64,000 nucleotides of DNA. Origin: an uncultured Prevotella sp. Its GTDB lineage: Bacteria; Bacteroidota; Bacteroidia; Bacteroidales; Bacteroidaceae. This document shows positions 35,499 to 43,162 of this stretch, piece after piece (position 1 is the first letter of the stretch; the number at the start of each line of letters is the position of its first letter). A program made the position numbers and the translations under genes. The notes below the pieces were generated by a model. It did not search any database. It was not told where the DNA came from and saw nothing but the letters and a program-made list of their open reading frames with translations. The DNA is taken from positions 1-64,000 of the forward strand of contig CAKQDG010000002.1 in the NCBI GenBank assembly GCA_934219025.1, given 5' to 3'.

Positions 35499-36434
35499 CT
35501 ACTCCGGAATCATAAAGTTTATCACTTCCTGTTCCACTTCTATCTGGAATTTGCCCACCGGAGATTTCATCAGTCTGCCGTCTACCGACACGAGCGCACG
35601 CGATGTTTCCATCACTTCCACCTTTCTTGTGCGATACGGATGCACACTCTTGTGGTTCAAGAACTTACCCGTCAGAAGCAGATAGAATCCTTCGAGCAGT
35701 TGTGTTATCTCCGGATGATACACCACCGACACATCGAGCAGTCCGTTATACGGCACGGCATTCGGTGTCTGCCCGTATCCCTCGGCGTTGCCGATACAAA
35801 CGGTCATGATTTTCCGTTTCAACGTCTCGTCGTTTATTTTCAAGTGCATCTTGTATTCCAGACGCTGAAATATCATTAGTATCATCGAGAAGATAAACGA
35901 CAGCGTGCGCGAACCGAAGAGTCTGCGTGTCTGGTGTCTCAGGTTCATGATTGCCGAGAGCAAACCGATGTTCACGCAGTTCAGAAAATACCGGTGGCAC
36001 TTCTCGCCTGCCTTGTTGGTATACCTCACGCAGCCCAGGTCTATCTTTCTTATCCTTCGCTCCTTCAGCCACTTCACGGTTTGTTCCACTTCGCCTTCCT
36101 TAAATCCCCAGTATCTCGAAAAGTCGTTCATCATGCCGTTGGGTATCACGCCGAGCGCAATGGAGTTTCTTGTTTCAGCATCTGCCTCCATCAGGCAGTT
36201 CACGGCATCGTTCAATGCAGAGTCTCCGCCCACCACAACAATCGTCTTGTAGCCGTTGGCAATCATCATATTCATCAGCCTCACCACGCTACTGCTTTTC
36301 TCGCTCTGAACAAAATCGTAGTCTATCCCGTTTTCTTTCAGGCATTTCTCTATTTTCTCCCATCTTCTTGACGGACTGCAAAGTATATTTTTTCTTGGGC
36401 AATAGAGAATGCCCCATCGTGTTTGCTCCTTCAT
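35499..36434 (-). CDS. Diacylglycerol/sphingosine kinase-family lipid kinase
   Basis: A 311-residue protein of the DAGK catalytic family, which phosphorylates lipid hydroxyl groups with ATP at the membrane. The start has WGILYCPRKNILCSPSRRWE. The nucleotide-binding motif normally GGDGT(x)NE reads VVVGGDSALNDAVN (about residue 75), and the usual GTGNDFAR reads PNGMMNDFSRYWGF. C-terminal strands are as in the family (LLDVSVVYHPEITQLLEGFY, RALVSVDGRLM). Bacteroidetes make sphingolipids, so the substrate could be a sphingoid base or diacylglycerol. It lies 4 bp after miaA and is surely cotranscribed with it. Confidence 0.85.
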   Translation of the reverse strand: MKEQTRWGILYCPRKNILCSPSRRWEKIEKCLKENGIDYDFVQSEKSSSVVRLMNMMIANGYKTIVVVGGDSALNDAVNCLMEADAETRNSIALGVIPNGMMNDFSRYWGFKEGEVEQTVKWLKERRIRKIDLGCVRYTNKAGEKCHRYFLNCVNIGLLSAIMNLRHQTRRLFGSRTLSFIFSMILMIFQRLEYKMHLKINDETLKRKIMTVCIGNAEGYGQTPNAVPYNGLLDVSVVYHPEITQLLEGFYLLLTGKFLNHKSVHPYRTRKVEVMETSRALVSVDGRLMKSPVGKFQIEVEQEVINFMIPE

Positions 36435-36438
36435 TATA

Positions 36439-37386
36439 TTATAGTATTTTTTTGAATTTCGCTACTATATTAATTATATCATCCAATTTCTCATCCATAG
36501 ACTCTTCCGCATCTATCCAGTGAATTTTGAAGCCGCGTCGCTCCATACCTCTGAACCATGTCATTTGGCGTTTGGCAAACTGGTGTATTGCTGTTTCGAG
36601 CTGGGCCACCATCTCCCTGTATGTCAGTTTTCCTATTATATATTCAGTAAGAAACTTATACTCAAGTCCGTAATAGATAAGGTCTTCCGGCTTTATCCCC
36701 GAATCGAGCAAGCTCCTCACTTCGTCCACCATCCCTTCATCCAGCCGTTGCTTCAGCCTCCGGGTTATCCTCTGGCGTCTCAGCTCCCGGTCTATCGCTA
36801 TTCCTATTATTATGTTGTCAATCTTCGGAAATTGTCTTTCTTCCACGGGCATCTCGCGGTATGCCGTTTCTATCTCGATTGCTCTTATAGCCCGTTTTGC
36901 AGTATCCACGTCCGTGGTGTTGTGCATATTCGAGTTGTTTTCCTTTTTCAGTTTTTCAAGTATGCCGGTAAGCTCTTCGAGCGATTTCCCTTCAAGTTTC
37001 TCTCTCAACTCCTTGTTTTCTACCACGGGTATCAGTCTGTAGCCTTTCAACACGGATTCTATATACAGTCCTGTTCCGCCACAGAGTATCACGTTTCTCC
37101 CTCTGCTGCTCACGTCGTTGTATGCCTCCAGAAAATCTTTCTGATATTCAAACAGGTTGTATTTCGTGCCCGGCTCCACGATATCTATGAGATGATACGG
37201 AATTTTTACGCCACAGATGGTATAGTCTTCAATATCTTTCCCCGTGCCTATATCCATGCGTCTGTACACCTGCCGTGAGTCGGCGCTTATTATCTCTGCG
37301 TTTATTTGCAGCGCAAGATTTGCGGCAACTTCTGTCTTGCCGCTTGCCGTAGGTCCGAGAATTGTTATCATCGGCACAATGTCCAT
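36439..37386 (-). CDS. miaA: tRNA dimethylallyltransferase
   Basis: A 315-residue enzyme that adds a dimethylallyl group to adenosine 37 of tRNAs reading codons that begin with U. The P-loop is GPTASGKTEVAANLA (residues 11-25), followed by ISADSRQVYRRMDIGTGK, VILCGGTGLYIESVLKGY, and DGMVDEVRSLL-like helices (LDEGMVDEVRSLLDSGI). The end has FAKRQMTWFRG, typical of MiaA. It is the first gene of a pair with the lipid kinase and has its own promoter that overlaps the gapA terminator. Confidence 0.95.
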   Translation of the reverse strand: MDIVPMITILGPTASGKTEVAANLALQINAEIISADSRQVYRRMDIGTGKDIEDYTICGVKIPYHLIDIVEPGTKYNLFEYQKDFLEAYNDVSSRGRNVILCGGTGLYIESVLKGYRLIPVVENKELREKLEGKSLEELTGILEKLKKENNSNMHNTTDVDTAKRAIRAIEIETAYREMPVEERQFPKIDNIIIGIAIDRELRRQRITRRLKQRLDEGMVDEVRSLLDSGIKPEDLIYYGLEYKFLTEYIIGKLTYREMVAQLETAIHQFAKRQMTWFRGMERRGFKIHWIDAEESMDEKLDDIINIVAKFKKIL

Positions 37387-37431
37387 ATAGTTTTTCGTTT
37401 ATTAGAATTAATAAAATTTTCTTTCCGTCGG

Positions 37432-37462
37432 CAAAAGTAGAAAAAAAAGACCGCACGGCAAA
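37432..37462 (-). promoter_or_regulatory. Promoter of miaA and the lipid kinase, overlapping the gapA terminator
   Basis: On the minus strand TTTG (37459-37462) is followed after 19 bp by TACTTTTG (37432-37439). The TTTG lies in the loop of the gapA terminator hairpin (37445-37477). The leader to the miaA start is about 40 nt. Confidence 0.65.
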
Positions 37463-37477
37463 GCCGAACGGTCTTTT
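37445..37477 (-). terminator. Intrinsic terminator of gapA
   Basis: AAAAGACCG (37445-37453) pairs with CGGTCTTTT (37469-37477). The loop itself can close by GGC/GCC. On the minus strand a T tract follows (plus-strand A run from 37440). It lies 30 bp past the gapA stop codon. Confidence 0.85.
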
Positions 37478-37505
37478 TTATATCAAATGTCAATCAATTT
37501 CTTGA

Positions 37506-38594
<1,089 letters not shown>

Positions 38595-38676
38595 CTAAAC
38601 CTATTTATATTATATCCGCCTTGCGGCTCCCGAAAGTTTTTAATGCTCTTTTCTGCATTTCTTGTCCTTTCGGGCG

Positions 38677-38684
38677 CAAAGTTA
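38677..38684 (-). promoter_or_regulatory. Promoter (-7 box) of gapA
   Basis: On the minus strand this reads TAACTTTG. A TTTG at 38707-38710 gives a spacing of 22 bp. The leader is about 130 nt. The -7 box of the divergent mscL promoter is only 12 bp away, so the two promoters overlap. Confidence 0.6.
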
Positions 38685-38696
38685 CAAAAAAATCTC

Positions 38697-38704
38697 TACA
38701 TTTG
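38697..38704 (+). promoter_or_regulatory. Promoter (-7 box) of mscL
   Basis: TACATTTG matches TAnnTTTG, with a leader of about 33 nt to the ATG at 38744. It interleaves with the gapA promoter elements on the other strand. Confidence 0.6.
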
Positions 38705-38743
38705 CACAAACATTTTCTATTAAATAATTTAAAAATTACACTT

Positions 38744-39169
38744 ATGGGAAAATTCATAAACGAATTCAAGGAGTTTGCCGTAAAAGGAAATGCGGTGGAT
38801 ATGGCTGTCGGCGTCATCATCGGCGGTGCTTTTGGCAAGATTGTTTCGTCTATCGTCGACGACATCATCATGCCGCCTATCGGCTGGCTCATCGGCGGTG
38901 TGAAGTTCACCGACCTCAAGTTCACCTTGCCGCAAATCGACCTCGGTGTGGAGAAGCTCGCCCCCGTTACAATAAACTATGGCAACTTCATCCAGACTTG
39001 TTTCGACTTCATCATCATCGCCTTCTGTGTATTTCTCCTCGTAAAGGGCATCAACCGCCTTGCACGCAAAAAAGACGTGCCTGCAAAGGAGGAGCCCAAG
39101 GCTCCGGAACCGACAAACGAGGAGAAGCTCCTTGCCGAAATCCGCGACCTGCTCAAAAACAAGGAATAG
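38744..39169 (+). CDS. mscL: Large-conductance mechanosensitive channel
   Basis: The start is the ATG at 38744 ([20 protein letters not shown]), giving 141 residues, the family length; the frame runs 53 codons upstream through the promoter and is not used. The first membrane helix includes [20 protein letters not shown], the gate region of the family. The second is [21 protein letters not shown] charged cytoplasmic helix ends the protein ([15 protein letters not shown]). The homopentameric pore opens under membrane tension to release solutes on hypo-osmotic shock. Confidence 0.96.
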   Translation: MGKFINEFKEFAVKGNAVDMAVGVIIGGAFGKIVSSIVDDIIMPPIGWLIGGVKFTDLKFTLPQIDLGVEKLAPVTINYGNFIQTCFDFIIIAFCVFLLVKGINRLARKKDVPAKEEPKAPEPTNEEKLLAEIRDLLKNKE

Positions 39170-39195
39170 CGTGTGTCTGCGCCACAATCTCTGTT

Positions 39196-39217
39196 CGTCA
39201 GCGTTTCTATGCTGACG
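39196..39217 (+). repeat. Palindromic element E (TTTC-loop family) downstream of mscL
   Basis: CGTCAGC (39196-39202) and GCTGACG (39211-39217) form a perfect 7-bp stem around GTTTCTAT. The loop and the CGTTTC core match the elements at 44926, 44968, 45566, 46364 and 62357. It begins 26 bp past the mscL stop codon. Confidence 0.65.
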
Positions 39218-39223
39218 CATAAG

Positions 39224-39261
39224 AAAAAGAAAAGGCAACCGCATGGTTGCCTTTTCTTTTT
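39224..39261 (+). terminator. Bidirectional terminator between mscL and frr
   Basis: A run of AAAAAGAAAAGGCAACC (to 39240) pairs with GGTTGCCTTTTCTTTTT (from 39245) around a 4-nt loop, giving up to 17 bp with A and T tracts on either side. It serves both convergent genes. Confidence 0.9.
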
Positions 39262-39271
39262 ACTTTTATTT

Positions 39272-39832
39272 TTACACCGTCATGATTTCCTTGTTCTTTG
39301 CAGCAAGCAAATCATCCACCTTCTTGATGTATTTGTCGTGAATCTTCTGCAGTTCGTTCTCGGCGTCCTTCTCGTTGTCCTCAGAGAGTCCGTCTTTTAT
39401 AGCCTTCTTCAGTTTGTCCTTGATGTCGGCACGCACGTTTCTCACCTGCACCTTCACCTTCTCGCCTATCTTGTTACACTGCTTTGCCAGTTCCTTGCGG
39501 CGTTCCTCTGTAGGCTGCGGGATACCCAGGCGGATAATCTCGCCGTTGTTCTCCGGTGTGATGCCCACCTCTGAGTCCATGATAGCCTTTTCTATCTCGC
39601 GTATCATCTTCTTGTCCCAAGGCTTGATGGCTATGGTGCGTGCATCGGGCACGGAAACGCTTGCCACCTGGTTGAGCGGCACTTTTGAACCATACGAGTC
39701 CACTCTCACGCAGTCCAGGATTGCAACATTGGCACGTCCGGCACGTATTCTGTTCAACTCTTCCTCAAGATAGAGTGTTGCCATCTCCATCTTCTCCTCG
39801 CTGTCTTTCAGCGTCTGCTTTACGTCTATCAT
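39272..39832 (-). CDS. frr: Ribosome recycling factor
   Basis: The start is the ATG at 39832 (MIDVKQTLKDSEEKMEMATL), giving 186 residues, the usual length; 14 upstream codons are open but overlap the leader. With EF-G it splits the post-termination ribosome. Family motifs are LNRIRAGRANVAILDCVRVD, VPLNQVASVSVPDARTIAIK and PWDKKMIREIEKAI, then the C-terminal three-helix-bundle part ending KDAENELQKIHDKYIKKVDD. Confidence 0.97.
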   Translation of the reverse strand: MIDVKQTLKDSEEKMEMATLYLEEELNRIRAGRANVAILDCVRVDSYGSKVPLNQVASVSVPDARTIAIKPWDKKMIREIEKAIMDSEVGITPENNGEIIRLGIPQPTEERRKELAKQCNKIGEKVKVQVRNVRADIKDKLKKAIKDGLSEDNEKDAENELQKIHDKYIKKVDDLLAAKNKEIMTV

Positions 39833-39871
39833 ATTTTTCTTGTTTTTATATTTTTCACTATTAGCGGTTTG

Positions 39872-39903
39872 CAAATGTAGCGATATTTTATGAAGTATGC
39901 AAT
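39872..39903 (-). promoter_or_regulatory. Promoter of frr
   Basis: On the minus strand TACATTTG (39872-39879) is preceded at 20 bp by an ATTG (39900-39903), a near match to the -33 TTTG. The leader is about 35 nt. Confidence 0.55.
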
Positions 39904-40006
39904 AATATCTATCATAAAAAAATCTAACCTATTTCAATCATGGGTATGACTTCATTTCCACCTGACAGCACTTGTTAAATATTTTAACATACGAACTTTT
40001 GAACAC

Positions 40007-40044
40007 TTTTTACCTTTTTACCTTTTCACTTTTTTACCTTTACC
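40007..40044. repeat. 8-bp tandem repeat (TTTTTACC), upstream of the fimbrial locus
   Basis: Copies of TTTTTACC start at 40007, 40015 and 40031, with a variant (TTTTCACT) at 40023 and a partial copy at 40039, all in register. The complement, GGTAAAAA, resembles the unit at 41759-41790. It lies in the 590-bp gap between frr and the DUF3575 gene. Confidence 0.8.
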
Positions 40045-40049
40045 GACTG

Positions 40050-40182
40050 CCGACATCGCTTCTTTTCCCGAAAAGCATCGCTTCTTTTGGAGAGAAGCAT
40101 TGCTTTGCTCCCCGAAAAGCGTTGCTTTTCTAAAATCAAGCCGTGCCGCAGGTTTCTAAAGCAGTGTTCTAAAAGTCGGATT
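40050..40182 (-). repeat. Dispersed intergenic repeat, copy 2 (inverted relative to 10849-10985)
   Basis: Read on the minus strand it begins with the same 20 bp as copy 1 (40163-40182), passes a diverged middle, and continues with the same 34-bp GAAGC-module block (about 40088-40121; two differences), then more GAAGC modules. It lies 86 bp before the promoter of the fimbrial locus. Confidence 0.75.
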
Positions 40183-40267
40183 CGCCCTCGTTTTTTCTGT
40201 TTCTCAATTTATTTTTTCCTTACACAACCGTATTTTTTCGACTTTTTGTAAAAAATATTGAGAATCT

Positions 40268-40299
40268 TTTGTTAAATAACAAAAAAAACGCTATCTTTG
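40268..40299 (+). promoter_or_regulatory. Promoter of the fimbrial locus
   Basis: TTTG (40268-40271), a 20-bp spacer and TATCTTTG (40292-40299) match the consensus. Transcription would start near 40306, about 120 nt before the preferred ATG at 40425. The leader has no hairpin that I could recognise. Confidence 0.7.
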
Positions 40300-40424
40300 T
40301 AACCTACAAAAGAATACTATCGCTAACGTATCTGAAAACTGGTATAATACTAACCTTTACACCATAGATTTTAGACATAAAGCTACATTACAGAGAATTG
40401 GGTAAATTTATTAAGACATATTTA

Positions 40425-41768
40425 ATGAATCTAAGTCTGCATCGCCTGGGTGCTATGCTCTCTTTGATAACGGGTCTTGCTCTCAACGCGTCGGCTCAGG
40501 TTACCACCACCGACAGCATATTCATCAGCAAGGCAAGACCGGTTATATTCAATGTGAACAAGACGGACATAAGCAATGAGGACAGACGATGGATCACCGA
40601 GGTGCTCATCCCTGAACTGAACGCTCTGGGCGAGGACGGCATCGTGTTGGGGCGCTCCGGTGCTTCGCCCGAGGGTCCCACGCCAAACAACTGGCTTCTG
40701 GCTCGCGGCCGTCGGCAGGCAATGGACAGGATTCTTTCTGAATACGGCATCCCCGTGAGCCGCATCAGATACGACGTGCTGCCTGAGGACTACCCCTTGC
40801 TACGCTCGCTCATGCGCCTTGCCCACGACCCTATGCTCCACGAGCTGGACTCCATAATGGCTCTGCACAAAGAGGGCGGCATCCCGATGAAGGAGGCTAT
40901 CATCCGCTATCGCGGCGGCAAACTGTGGCAGCATATCTTCAAAAAGTATTTTGCCACCTTGCGCGCCGTGCGCATCATGGCTATCGACCGCAAGCGCGTG
41001 GAGCGCTCGCCGCTGGCGCTGCCCATCGACAGCTTGCCGCTCGTGTCGCTTCTTCCGCCATTGGAGATGCCCTACCCCACTGGCATCAGCGTGCCGCATG
41101 TGGAGATGCCTGTAAAGACTGCGCGACGCGAGCTTTGGAGCATAAAGACTAATCTTTTGCTCGACTTTGCTTATATGCCTGGCTACGACCGCTTCTGTCC
41201 TATACCTAATGTTGCCGTGGAATATTATCCGCTTCACGGGCATTTCACCTACGGGGCGAGCTTCGACGGTCCGTGGTGGCAGCATTATGACGCTCATAAG
41301 TATTTCCAGCTGCGCAACTATCAGCTCTTCACTCGCTATTATGTGAAGAGTGGCGACATCGCTAAGCGTCGTCCCGGCGAGGGGGCTGCCTTCAAGGGGC
41401 TTTTCTTTAATATGTACGCGCATGCGTTCCTTTATAATATATGCTTTGGCGAGAAGCGCGGATGGGAAGGCGAAGGTTGGGGTGCCGGCTTGGGCATAGG
41501 TTATGCCGTGCCGCTGGGCAAATCGGAACACTGGCGCCTGGAATTCGGGGTTCAGGCTGGGGTGTTCAACACAAAATACGACCCTTACCAATGGCTCTGC
41601 CCTATTGACCCCGAAACCGACAAACCTCTGTATTACTACAAATGGTATGGCAATGCAAAGGACTTCAAAAAGCGACAGCACAGCTACTGGTGGCTCGGCC
41701 CTACAAGGGCGGAAATCACTCTCAGCTACGACATCCTTTACAGGAAAAGTAAAAAAGTAAAAAAGTAA
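40425..41768 (+). CDS. DUF3575 family outer-membrane-associated protein
   Basis: The ATG at 40425 is preferred (MNLSLHRLGAMLSLITGLAL, signal peptide ending NASAQ), giving 447 residues; a TTG at 40398 would extend it by nine. The N-terminal half resembles an OmpA-like periplasmic domain (FNVNKTDISNEDRRWITEVL, LLARGRRQAMDRILSEYG). The C-terminal half matches DUF3575, a beta-barrel-like family, with ELWSIKTNLLLDFAYMPGYD and WGAGLGIGYAVPLGKSEHWR. In Bacteroidetes it regularly opens loci with DUF5119 and fimbrillin genes, so it may anchor or export the surface structure. The last residues (SKKVKK) are written by an 8-bp tandem repeat. Confidence 0.85.
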   Translation: MNLSLHRLGAMLSLITGLALNASAQVTTTDSIFISKARPVIFNVNKTDISNEDRRWITEVLIPELNALGEDGIVLGRSGASPEGPTPNNWLLARGRRQAMDRILSEYGIPVSRIRYDVLPEDYPLLRSLMRLAHDPMLHELDSIMALHKEGGIPMKEAIIRYRGGKLWQHIFKKYFATLRAVRIMAIDRKRVERSPLALPIDSLPLVSLLPPLEMPYPTGISVPHVEMPVKTARRELWSIKTNLLLDFAYMPGYDRFCPIPNVAVEYYPLHGHFTYGASFDGPWWQHYDAHKYFQLRNYQLFTRYYVKSGDIAKRRPGEGAAFKGLFFNMYAHAFLYNICFGEKRGWEGEGWGAGLGIGYAVPLGKSEHWRLEFGVQAGVFNTKYDPYQWLCPIDPETDKPLYYYKWYGNAKDFKKRQHSYWWLGPTRAEITLSYDILYRKSKKVKK

Positions 41769-41790
41769 AAAAATAAAAAAACATTATAAC
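41759..41790. repeat. 8-bp tandem repeat (GTAAAAAA) across a stop codon
   Basis: Four copies in register start at 41759, 41767, 41775 and 41783 (the last with A for G). It encodes the C-terminal Lys residues and the stop of the DUF3575 gene and reaches to within a base or two of the next ATG at 41792. A change in copy number would alter that junction. Confidence 0.8.
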
Positions 41791-41791
41791 A

Positions 41792-43036
41792 ATGCAGCAT
41801 CATTCAAGCATATCGTCCTTCTTTCTTTCTGTAAGCCGCCGCGCCTGCAGAACGGTGGTGGCTTTGTGGTTTGCTGCAATGTGCCTCGCCCTCTCCGGTT
41901 GCGTGCGCGAACCTGAACTTCACCTCCACAACGACGGCGCCGACATTGAAACGGGCTTGCCGGTGGTGGATCTCAATCTGGATGTGTTGTGGAACTATCT
42001 CTTCAAATACAACGTGGAATACAACTGGCAGGAGGAATGGCTATACGGATGGGACGACACCGACGTGGCAATGTTCGGCAAAATTGGATACACAGAACCG
42101 CAGGATTTTGAGGTTCGCAGATATTTCACAAAGAATGTGCAGTATGGAGTGCACAACGCTCCTTATTCTCACCATATCGACGGCAATATGCTCTCGGCAA
42201 GATATGAATTCGGATTCTGGGACATCCTGGCTTGGAATGATATCCACACGCCCGACAACGTGCAGAGTCTTCACATCGACGAGTCGTCTACGTATGATTA
42301 TGTTACGGCTTATACCGGACAGACCATGATCCCCACGCGATACAACGCACCGAAATTCACTCGCGCTTTCTATCAGCCTGAGGAACTGTTTGCCGGATAT
42401 GAGAGTGGCATCGACATCAACCACAGTCTTGAGGGCTTTGCCTTCGACGAGGAGCGCAACTGCTGGGTGAAGCAGCTGAACATGGAGCTGCAACCTGTTA
42501 CGTATATCTATCTCGTGCAGGTTATCCTGCACAACAACAACCGCGACTTCCGCAAGGTTACGGCCACCGACGGTAATGCCAACCTGAGCGGTATGGCGCG
42601 CACCGTGAATATCAATACGGGCGTCACCGGAACGGATGCCATCACAGTGAACTTCAACACGCGAATGAAGCTCGACGTCAGTGGAAAGAACAACGAGAAG
42701 GTGGACATCATCGGCGGCAAACTGCTCACATTCGGTATGCCGAGCATGAACCCTCACAAGTTGAGCACGCGTGCCTACATGGAGTCGCTGCAGAAGGTGG
42801 CGGATTCTGACACGGGAAACCGCCACTACGTGGACGTGAACATGCAGTTTTACAACGGTAAGGACTCTACGCTCGTATTCGACGTTACCGACCAGGTGCG
42901 CCGGCTCTTCCGTGGCGGTGTCATCACCATCGATGTGGACATGGACCACGTGCCCGTGCCCGACCAGAAGGGTGGATCGGGCTTCGATGCCGTAGTGAAA
43001 GACTACGACGAGGAGCAATGGGAGTTCGATATGTAA
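41792..43036 (+). CDS. DUF5119 family lipoprotein of the fimbrial locus
   Basis: A 414-residue lipoprotein: a long signal peptide (ACRTVVALWFAAMCLALSGC) ends in the lipobox LSGC with the Cys at about residue 32. The mature protein has the DUF5119 pattern (PELHLHNDGADIETGLPVVD, LDVLWNYLFKYNVEYNWQEE, YGWDDTDVAMFGKIGYTEP). The family is found with DUF3575 and fimbrillin genes and resembles the Mfa2/FimB-type anchor proteins of fimbriae. It lies 23 bp after the DUF3575 gene and is cotranscribed. Its G+C content is visibly higher than that of the fimbrillin gene that follows. Confidence 0.85.
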   Translation: MQHHSSISSFFLSVSRRACRTVVALWFAAMCLALSGCVREPELHLHNDGADIETGLPVVDLNLDVLWNYLFKYNVEYNWQEEWLYGWDDTDVAMFGKIGYTEPQDFEVRRYFTKNVQYGVHNAPYSHHIDGNMLSARYEFGFWDILAWNDIHTPDNVQSLHIDESSTYDYVTAYTGQTMIPTRYNAPKFTRAFYQPEELFAGYESGIDINHSLEGFAFDEERNCWVKQLNMELQPVTYIYLVQVILHNNNRDFRKVTATDGNANLSGMARTVNINTGVTGTDAITVNFNTRMKLDVSGKNNEKVDIIGGKLLTFGMPSMNPHKLSTRAYMESLQKVADSDTGNRHYVDVNMQFYNGKDSTLVFDVTDQVRRLFRGGVITIDVDMDHVPVPDQKGGSGFDAVVKDYDEEQWEFDM

Positions 43037-43038
43037 AA

Positions 43039-43102
43039 TTGAAATATTGAAAAATTGAAAAATTGAAAAATTGAAATATTGAAATATTGAAATATTGAAA
43101 TA
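43039..43102. repeat. 8-bp tandem repeat (TTGAAAWA) upstream of the first fimbrillin gene
   Basis: Eight copies in exact 8-bp register start at 43039, 43047, 43055, 43063, 43071, 43079, 43087 and 43095, alternating between TTGAAATA and TTGAAAAA. It occupies half of the 126-bp gap between the DUF5119 stop and the fimbrillin start. Each copy contains TTGA, a -33-like sequence, so slippage could change promoter spacing. Confidence 0.85.
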
Positions 43103-43162
43103 TAGTAAAAAAATTAGAGAATATAATAAACACTTTTATTAACTTTCAAAACACGATTTCGT

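Noticed and set aside
40800-41681. 293-codon minus-strand frame opposite the DUF3575 gene
   Set aside because: High G+C makes the antisense strand poor in stops. The plus strand has the signal peptide and family motifs.
43039-43102. Tandem repeat as a CRISPR array
   Set aside because: The unit is 8 bp without spacers; it is a simple microsatellite.
43140-43147. TAACTTTC as the promoter of the first fimbrillin gene
   Set aside because: It lies 16 bp before the start codon, too close for a leader with a ribosome site, and the last base does not match the consensus.
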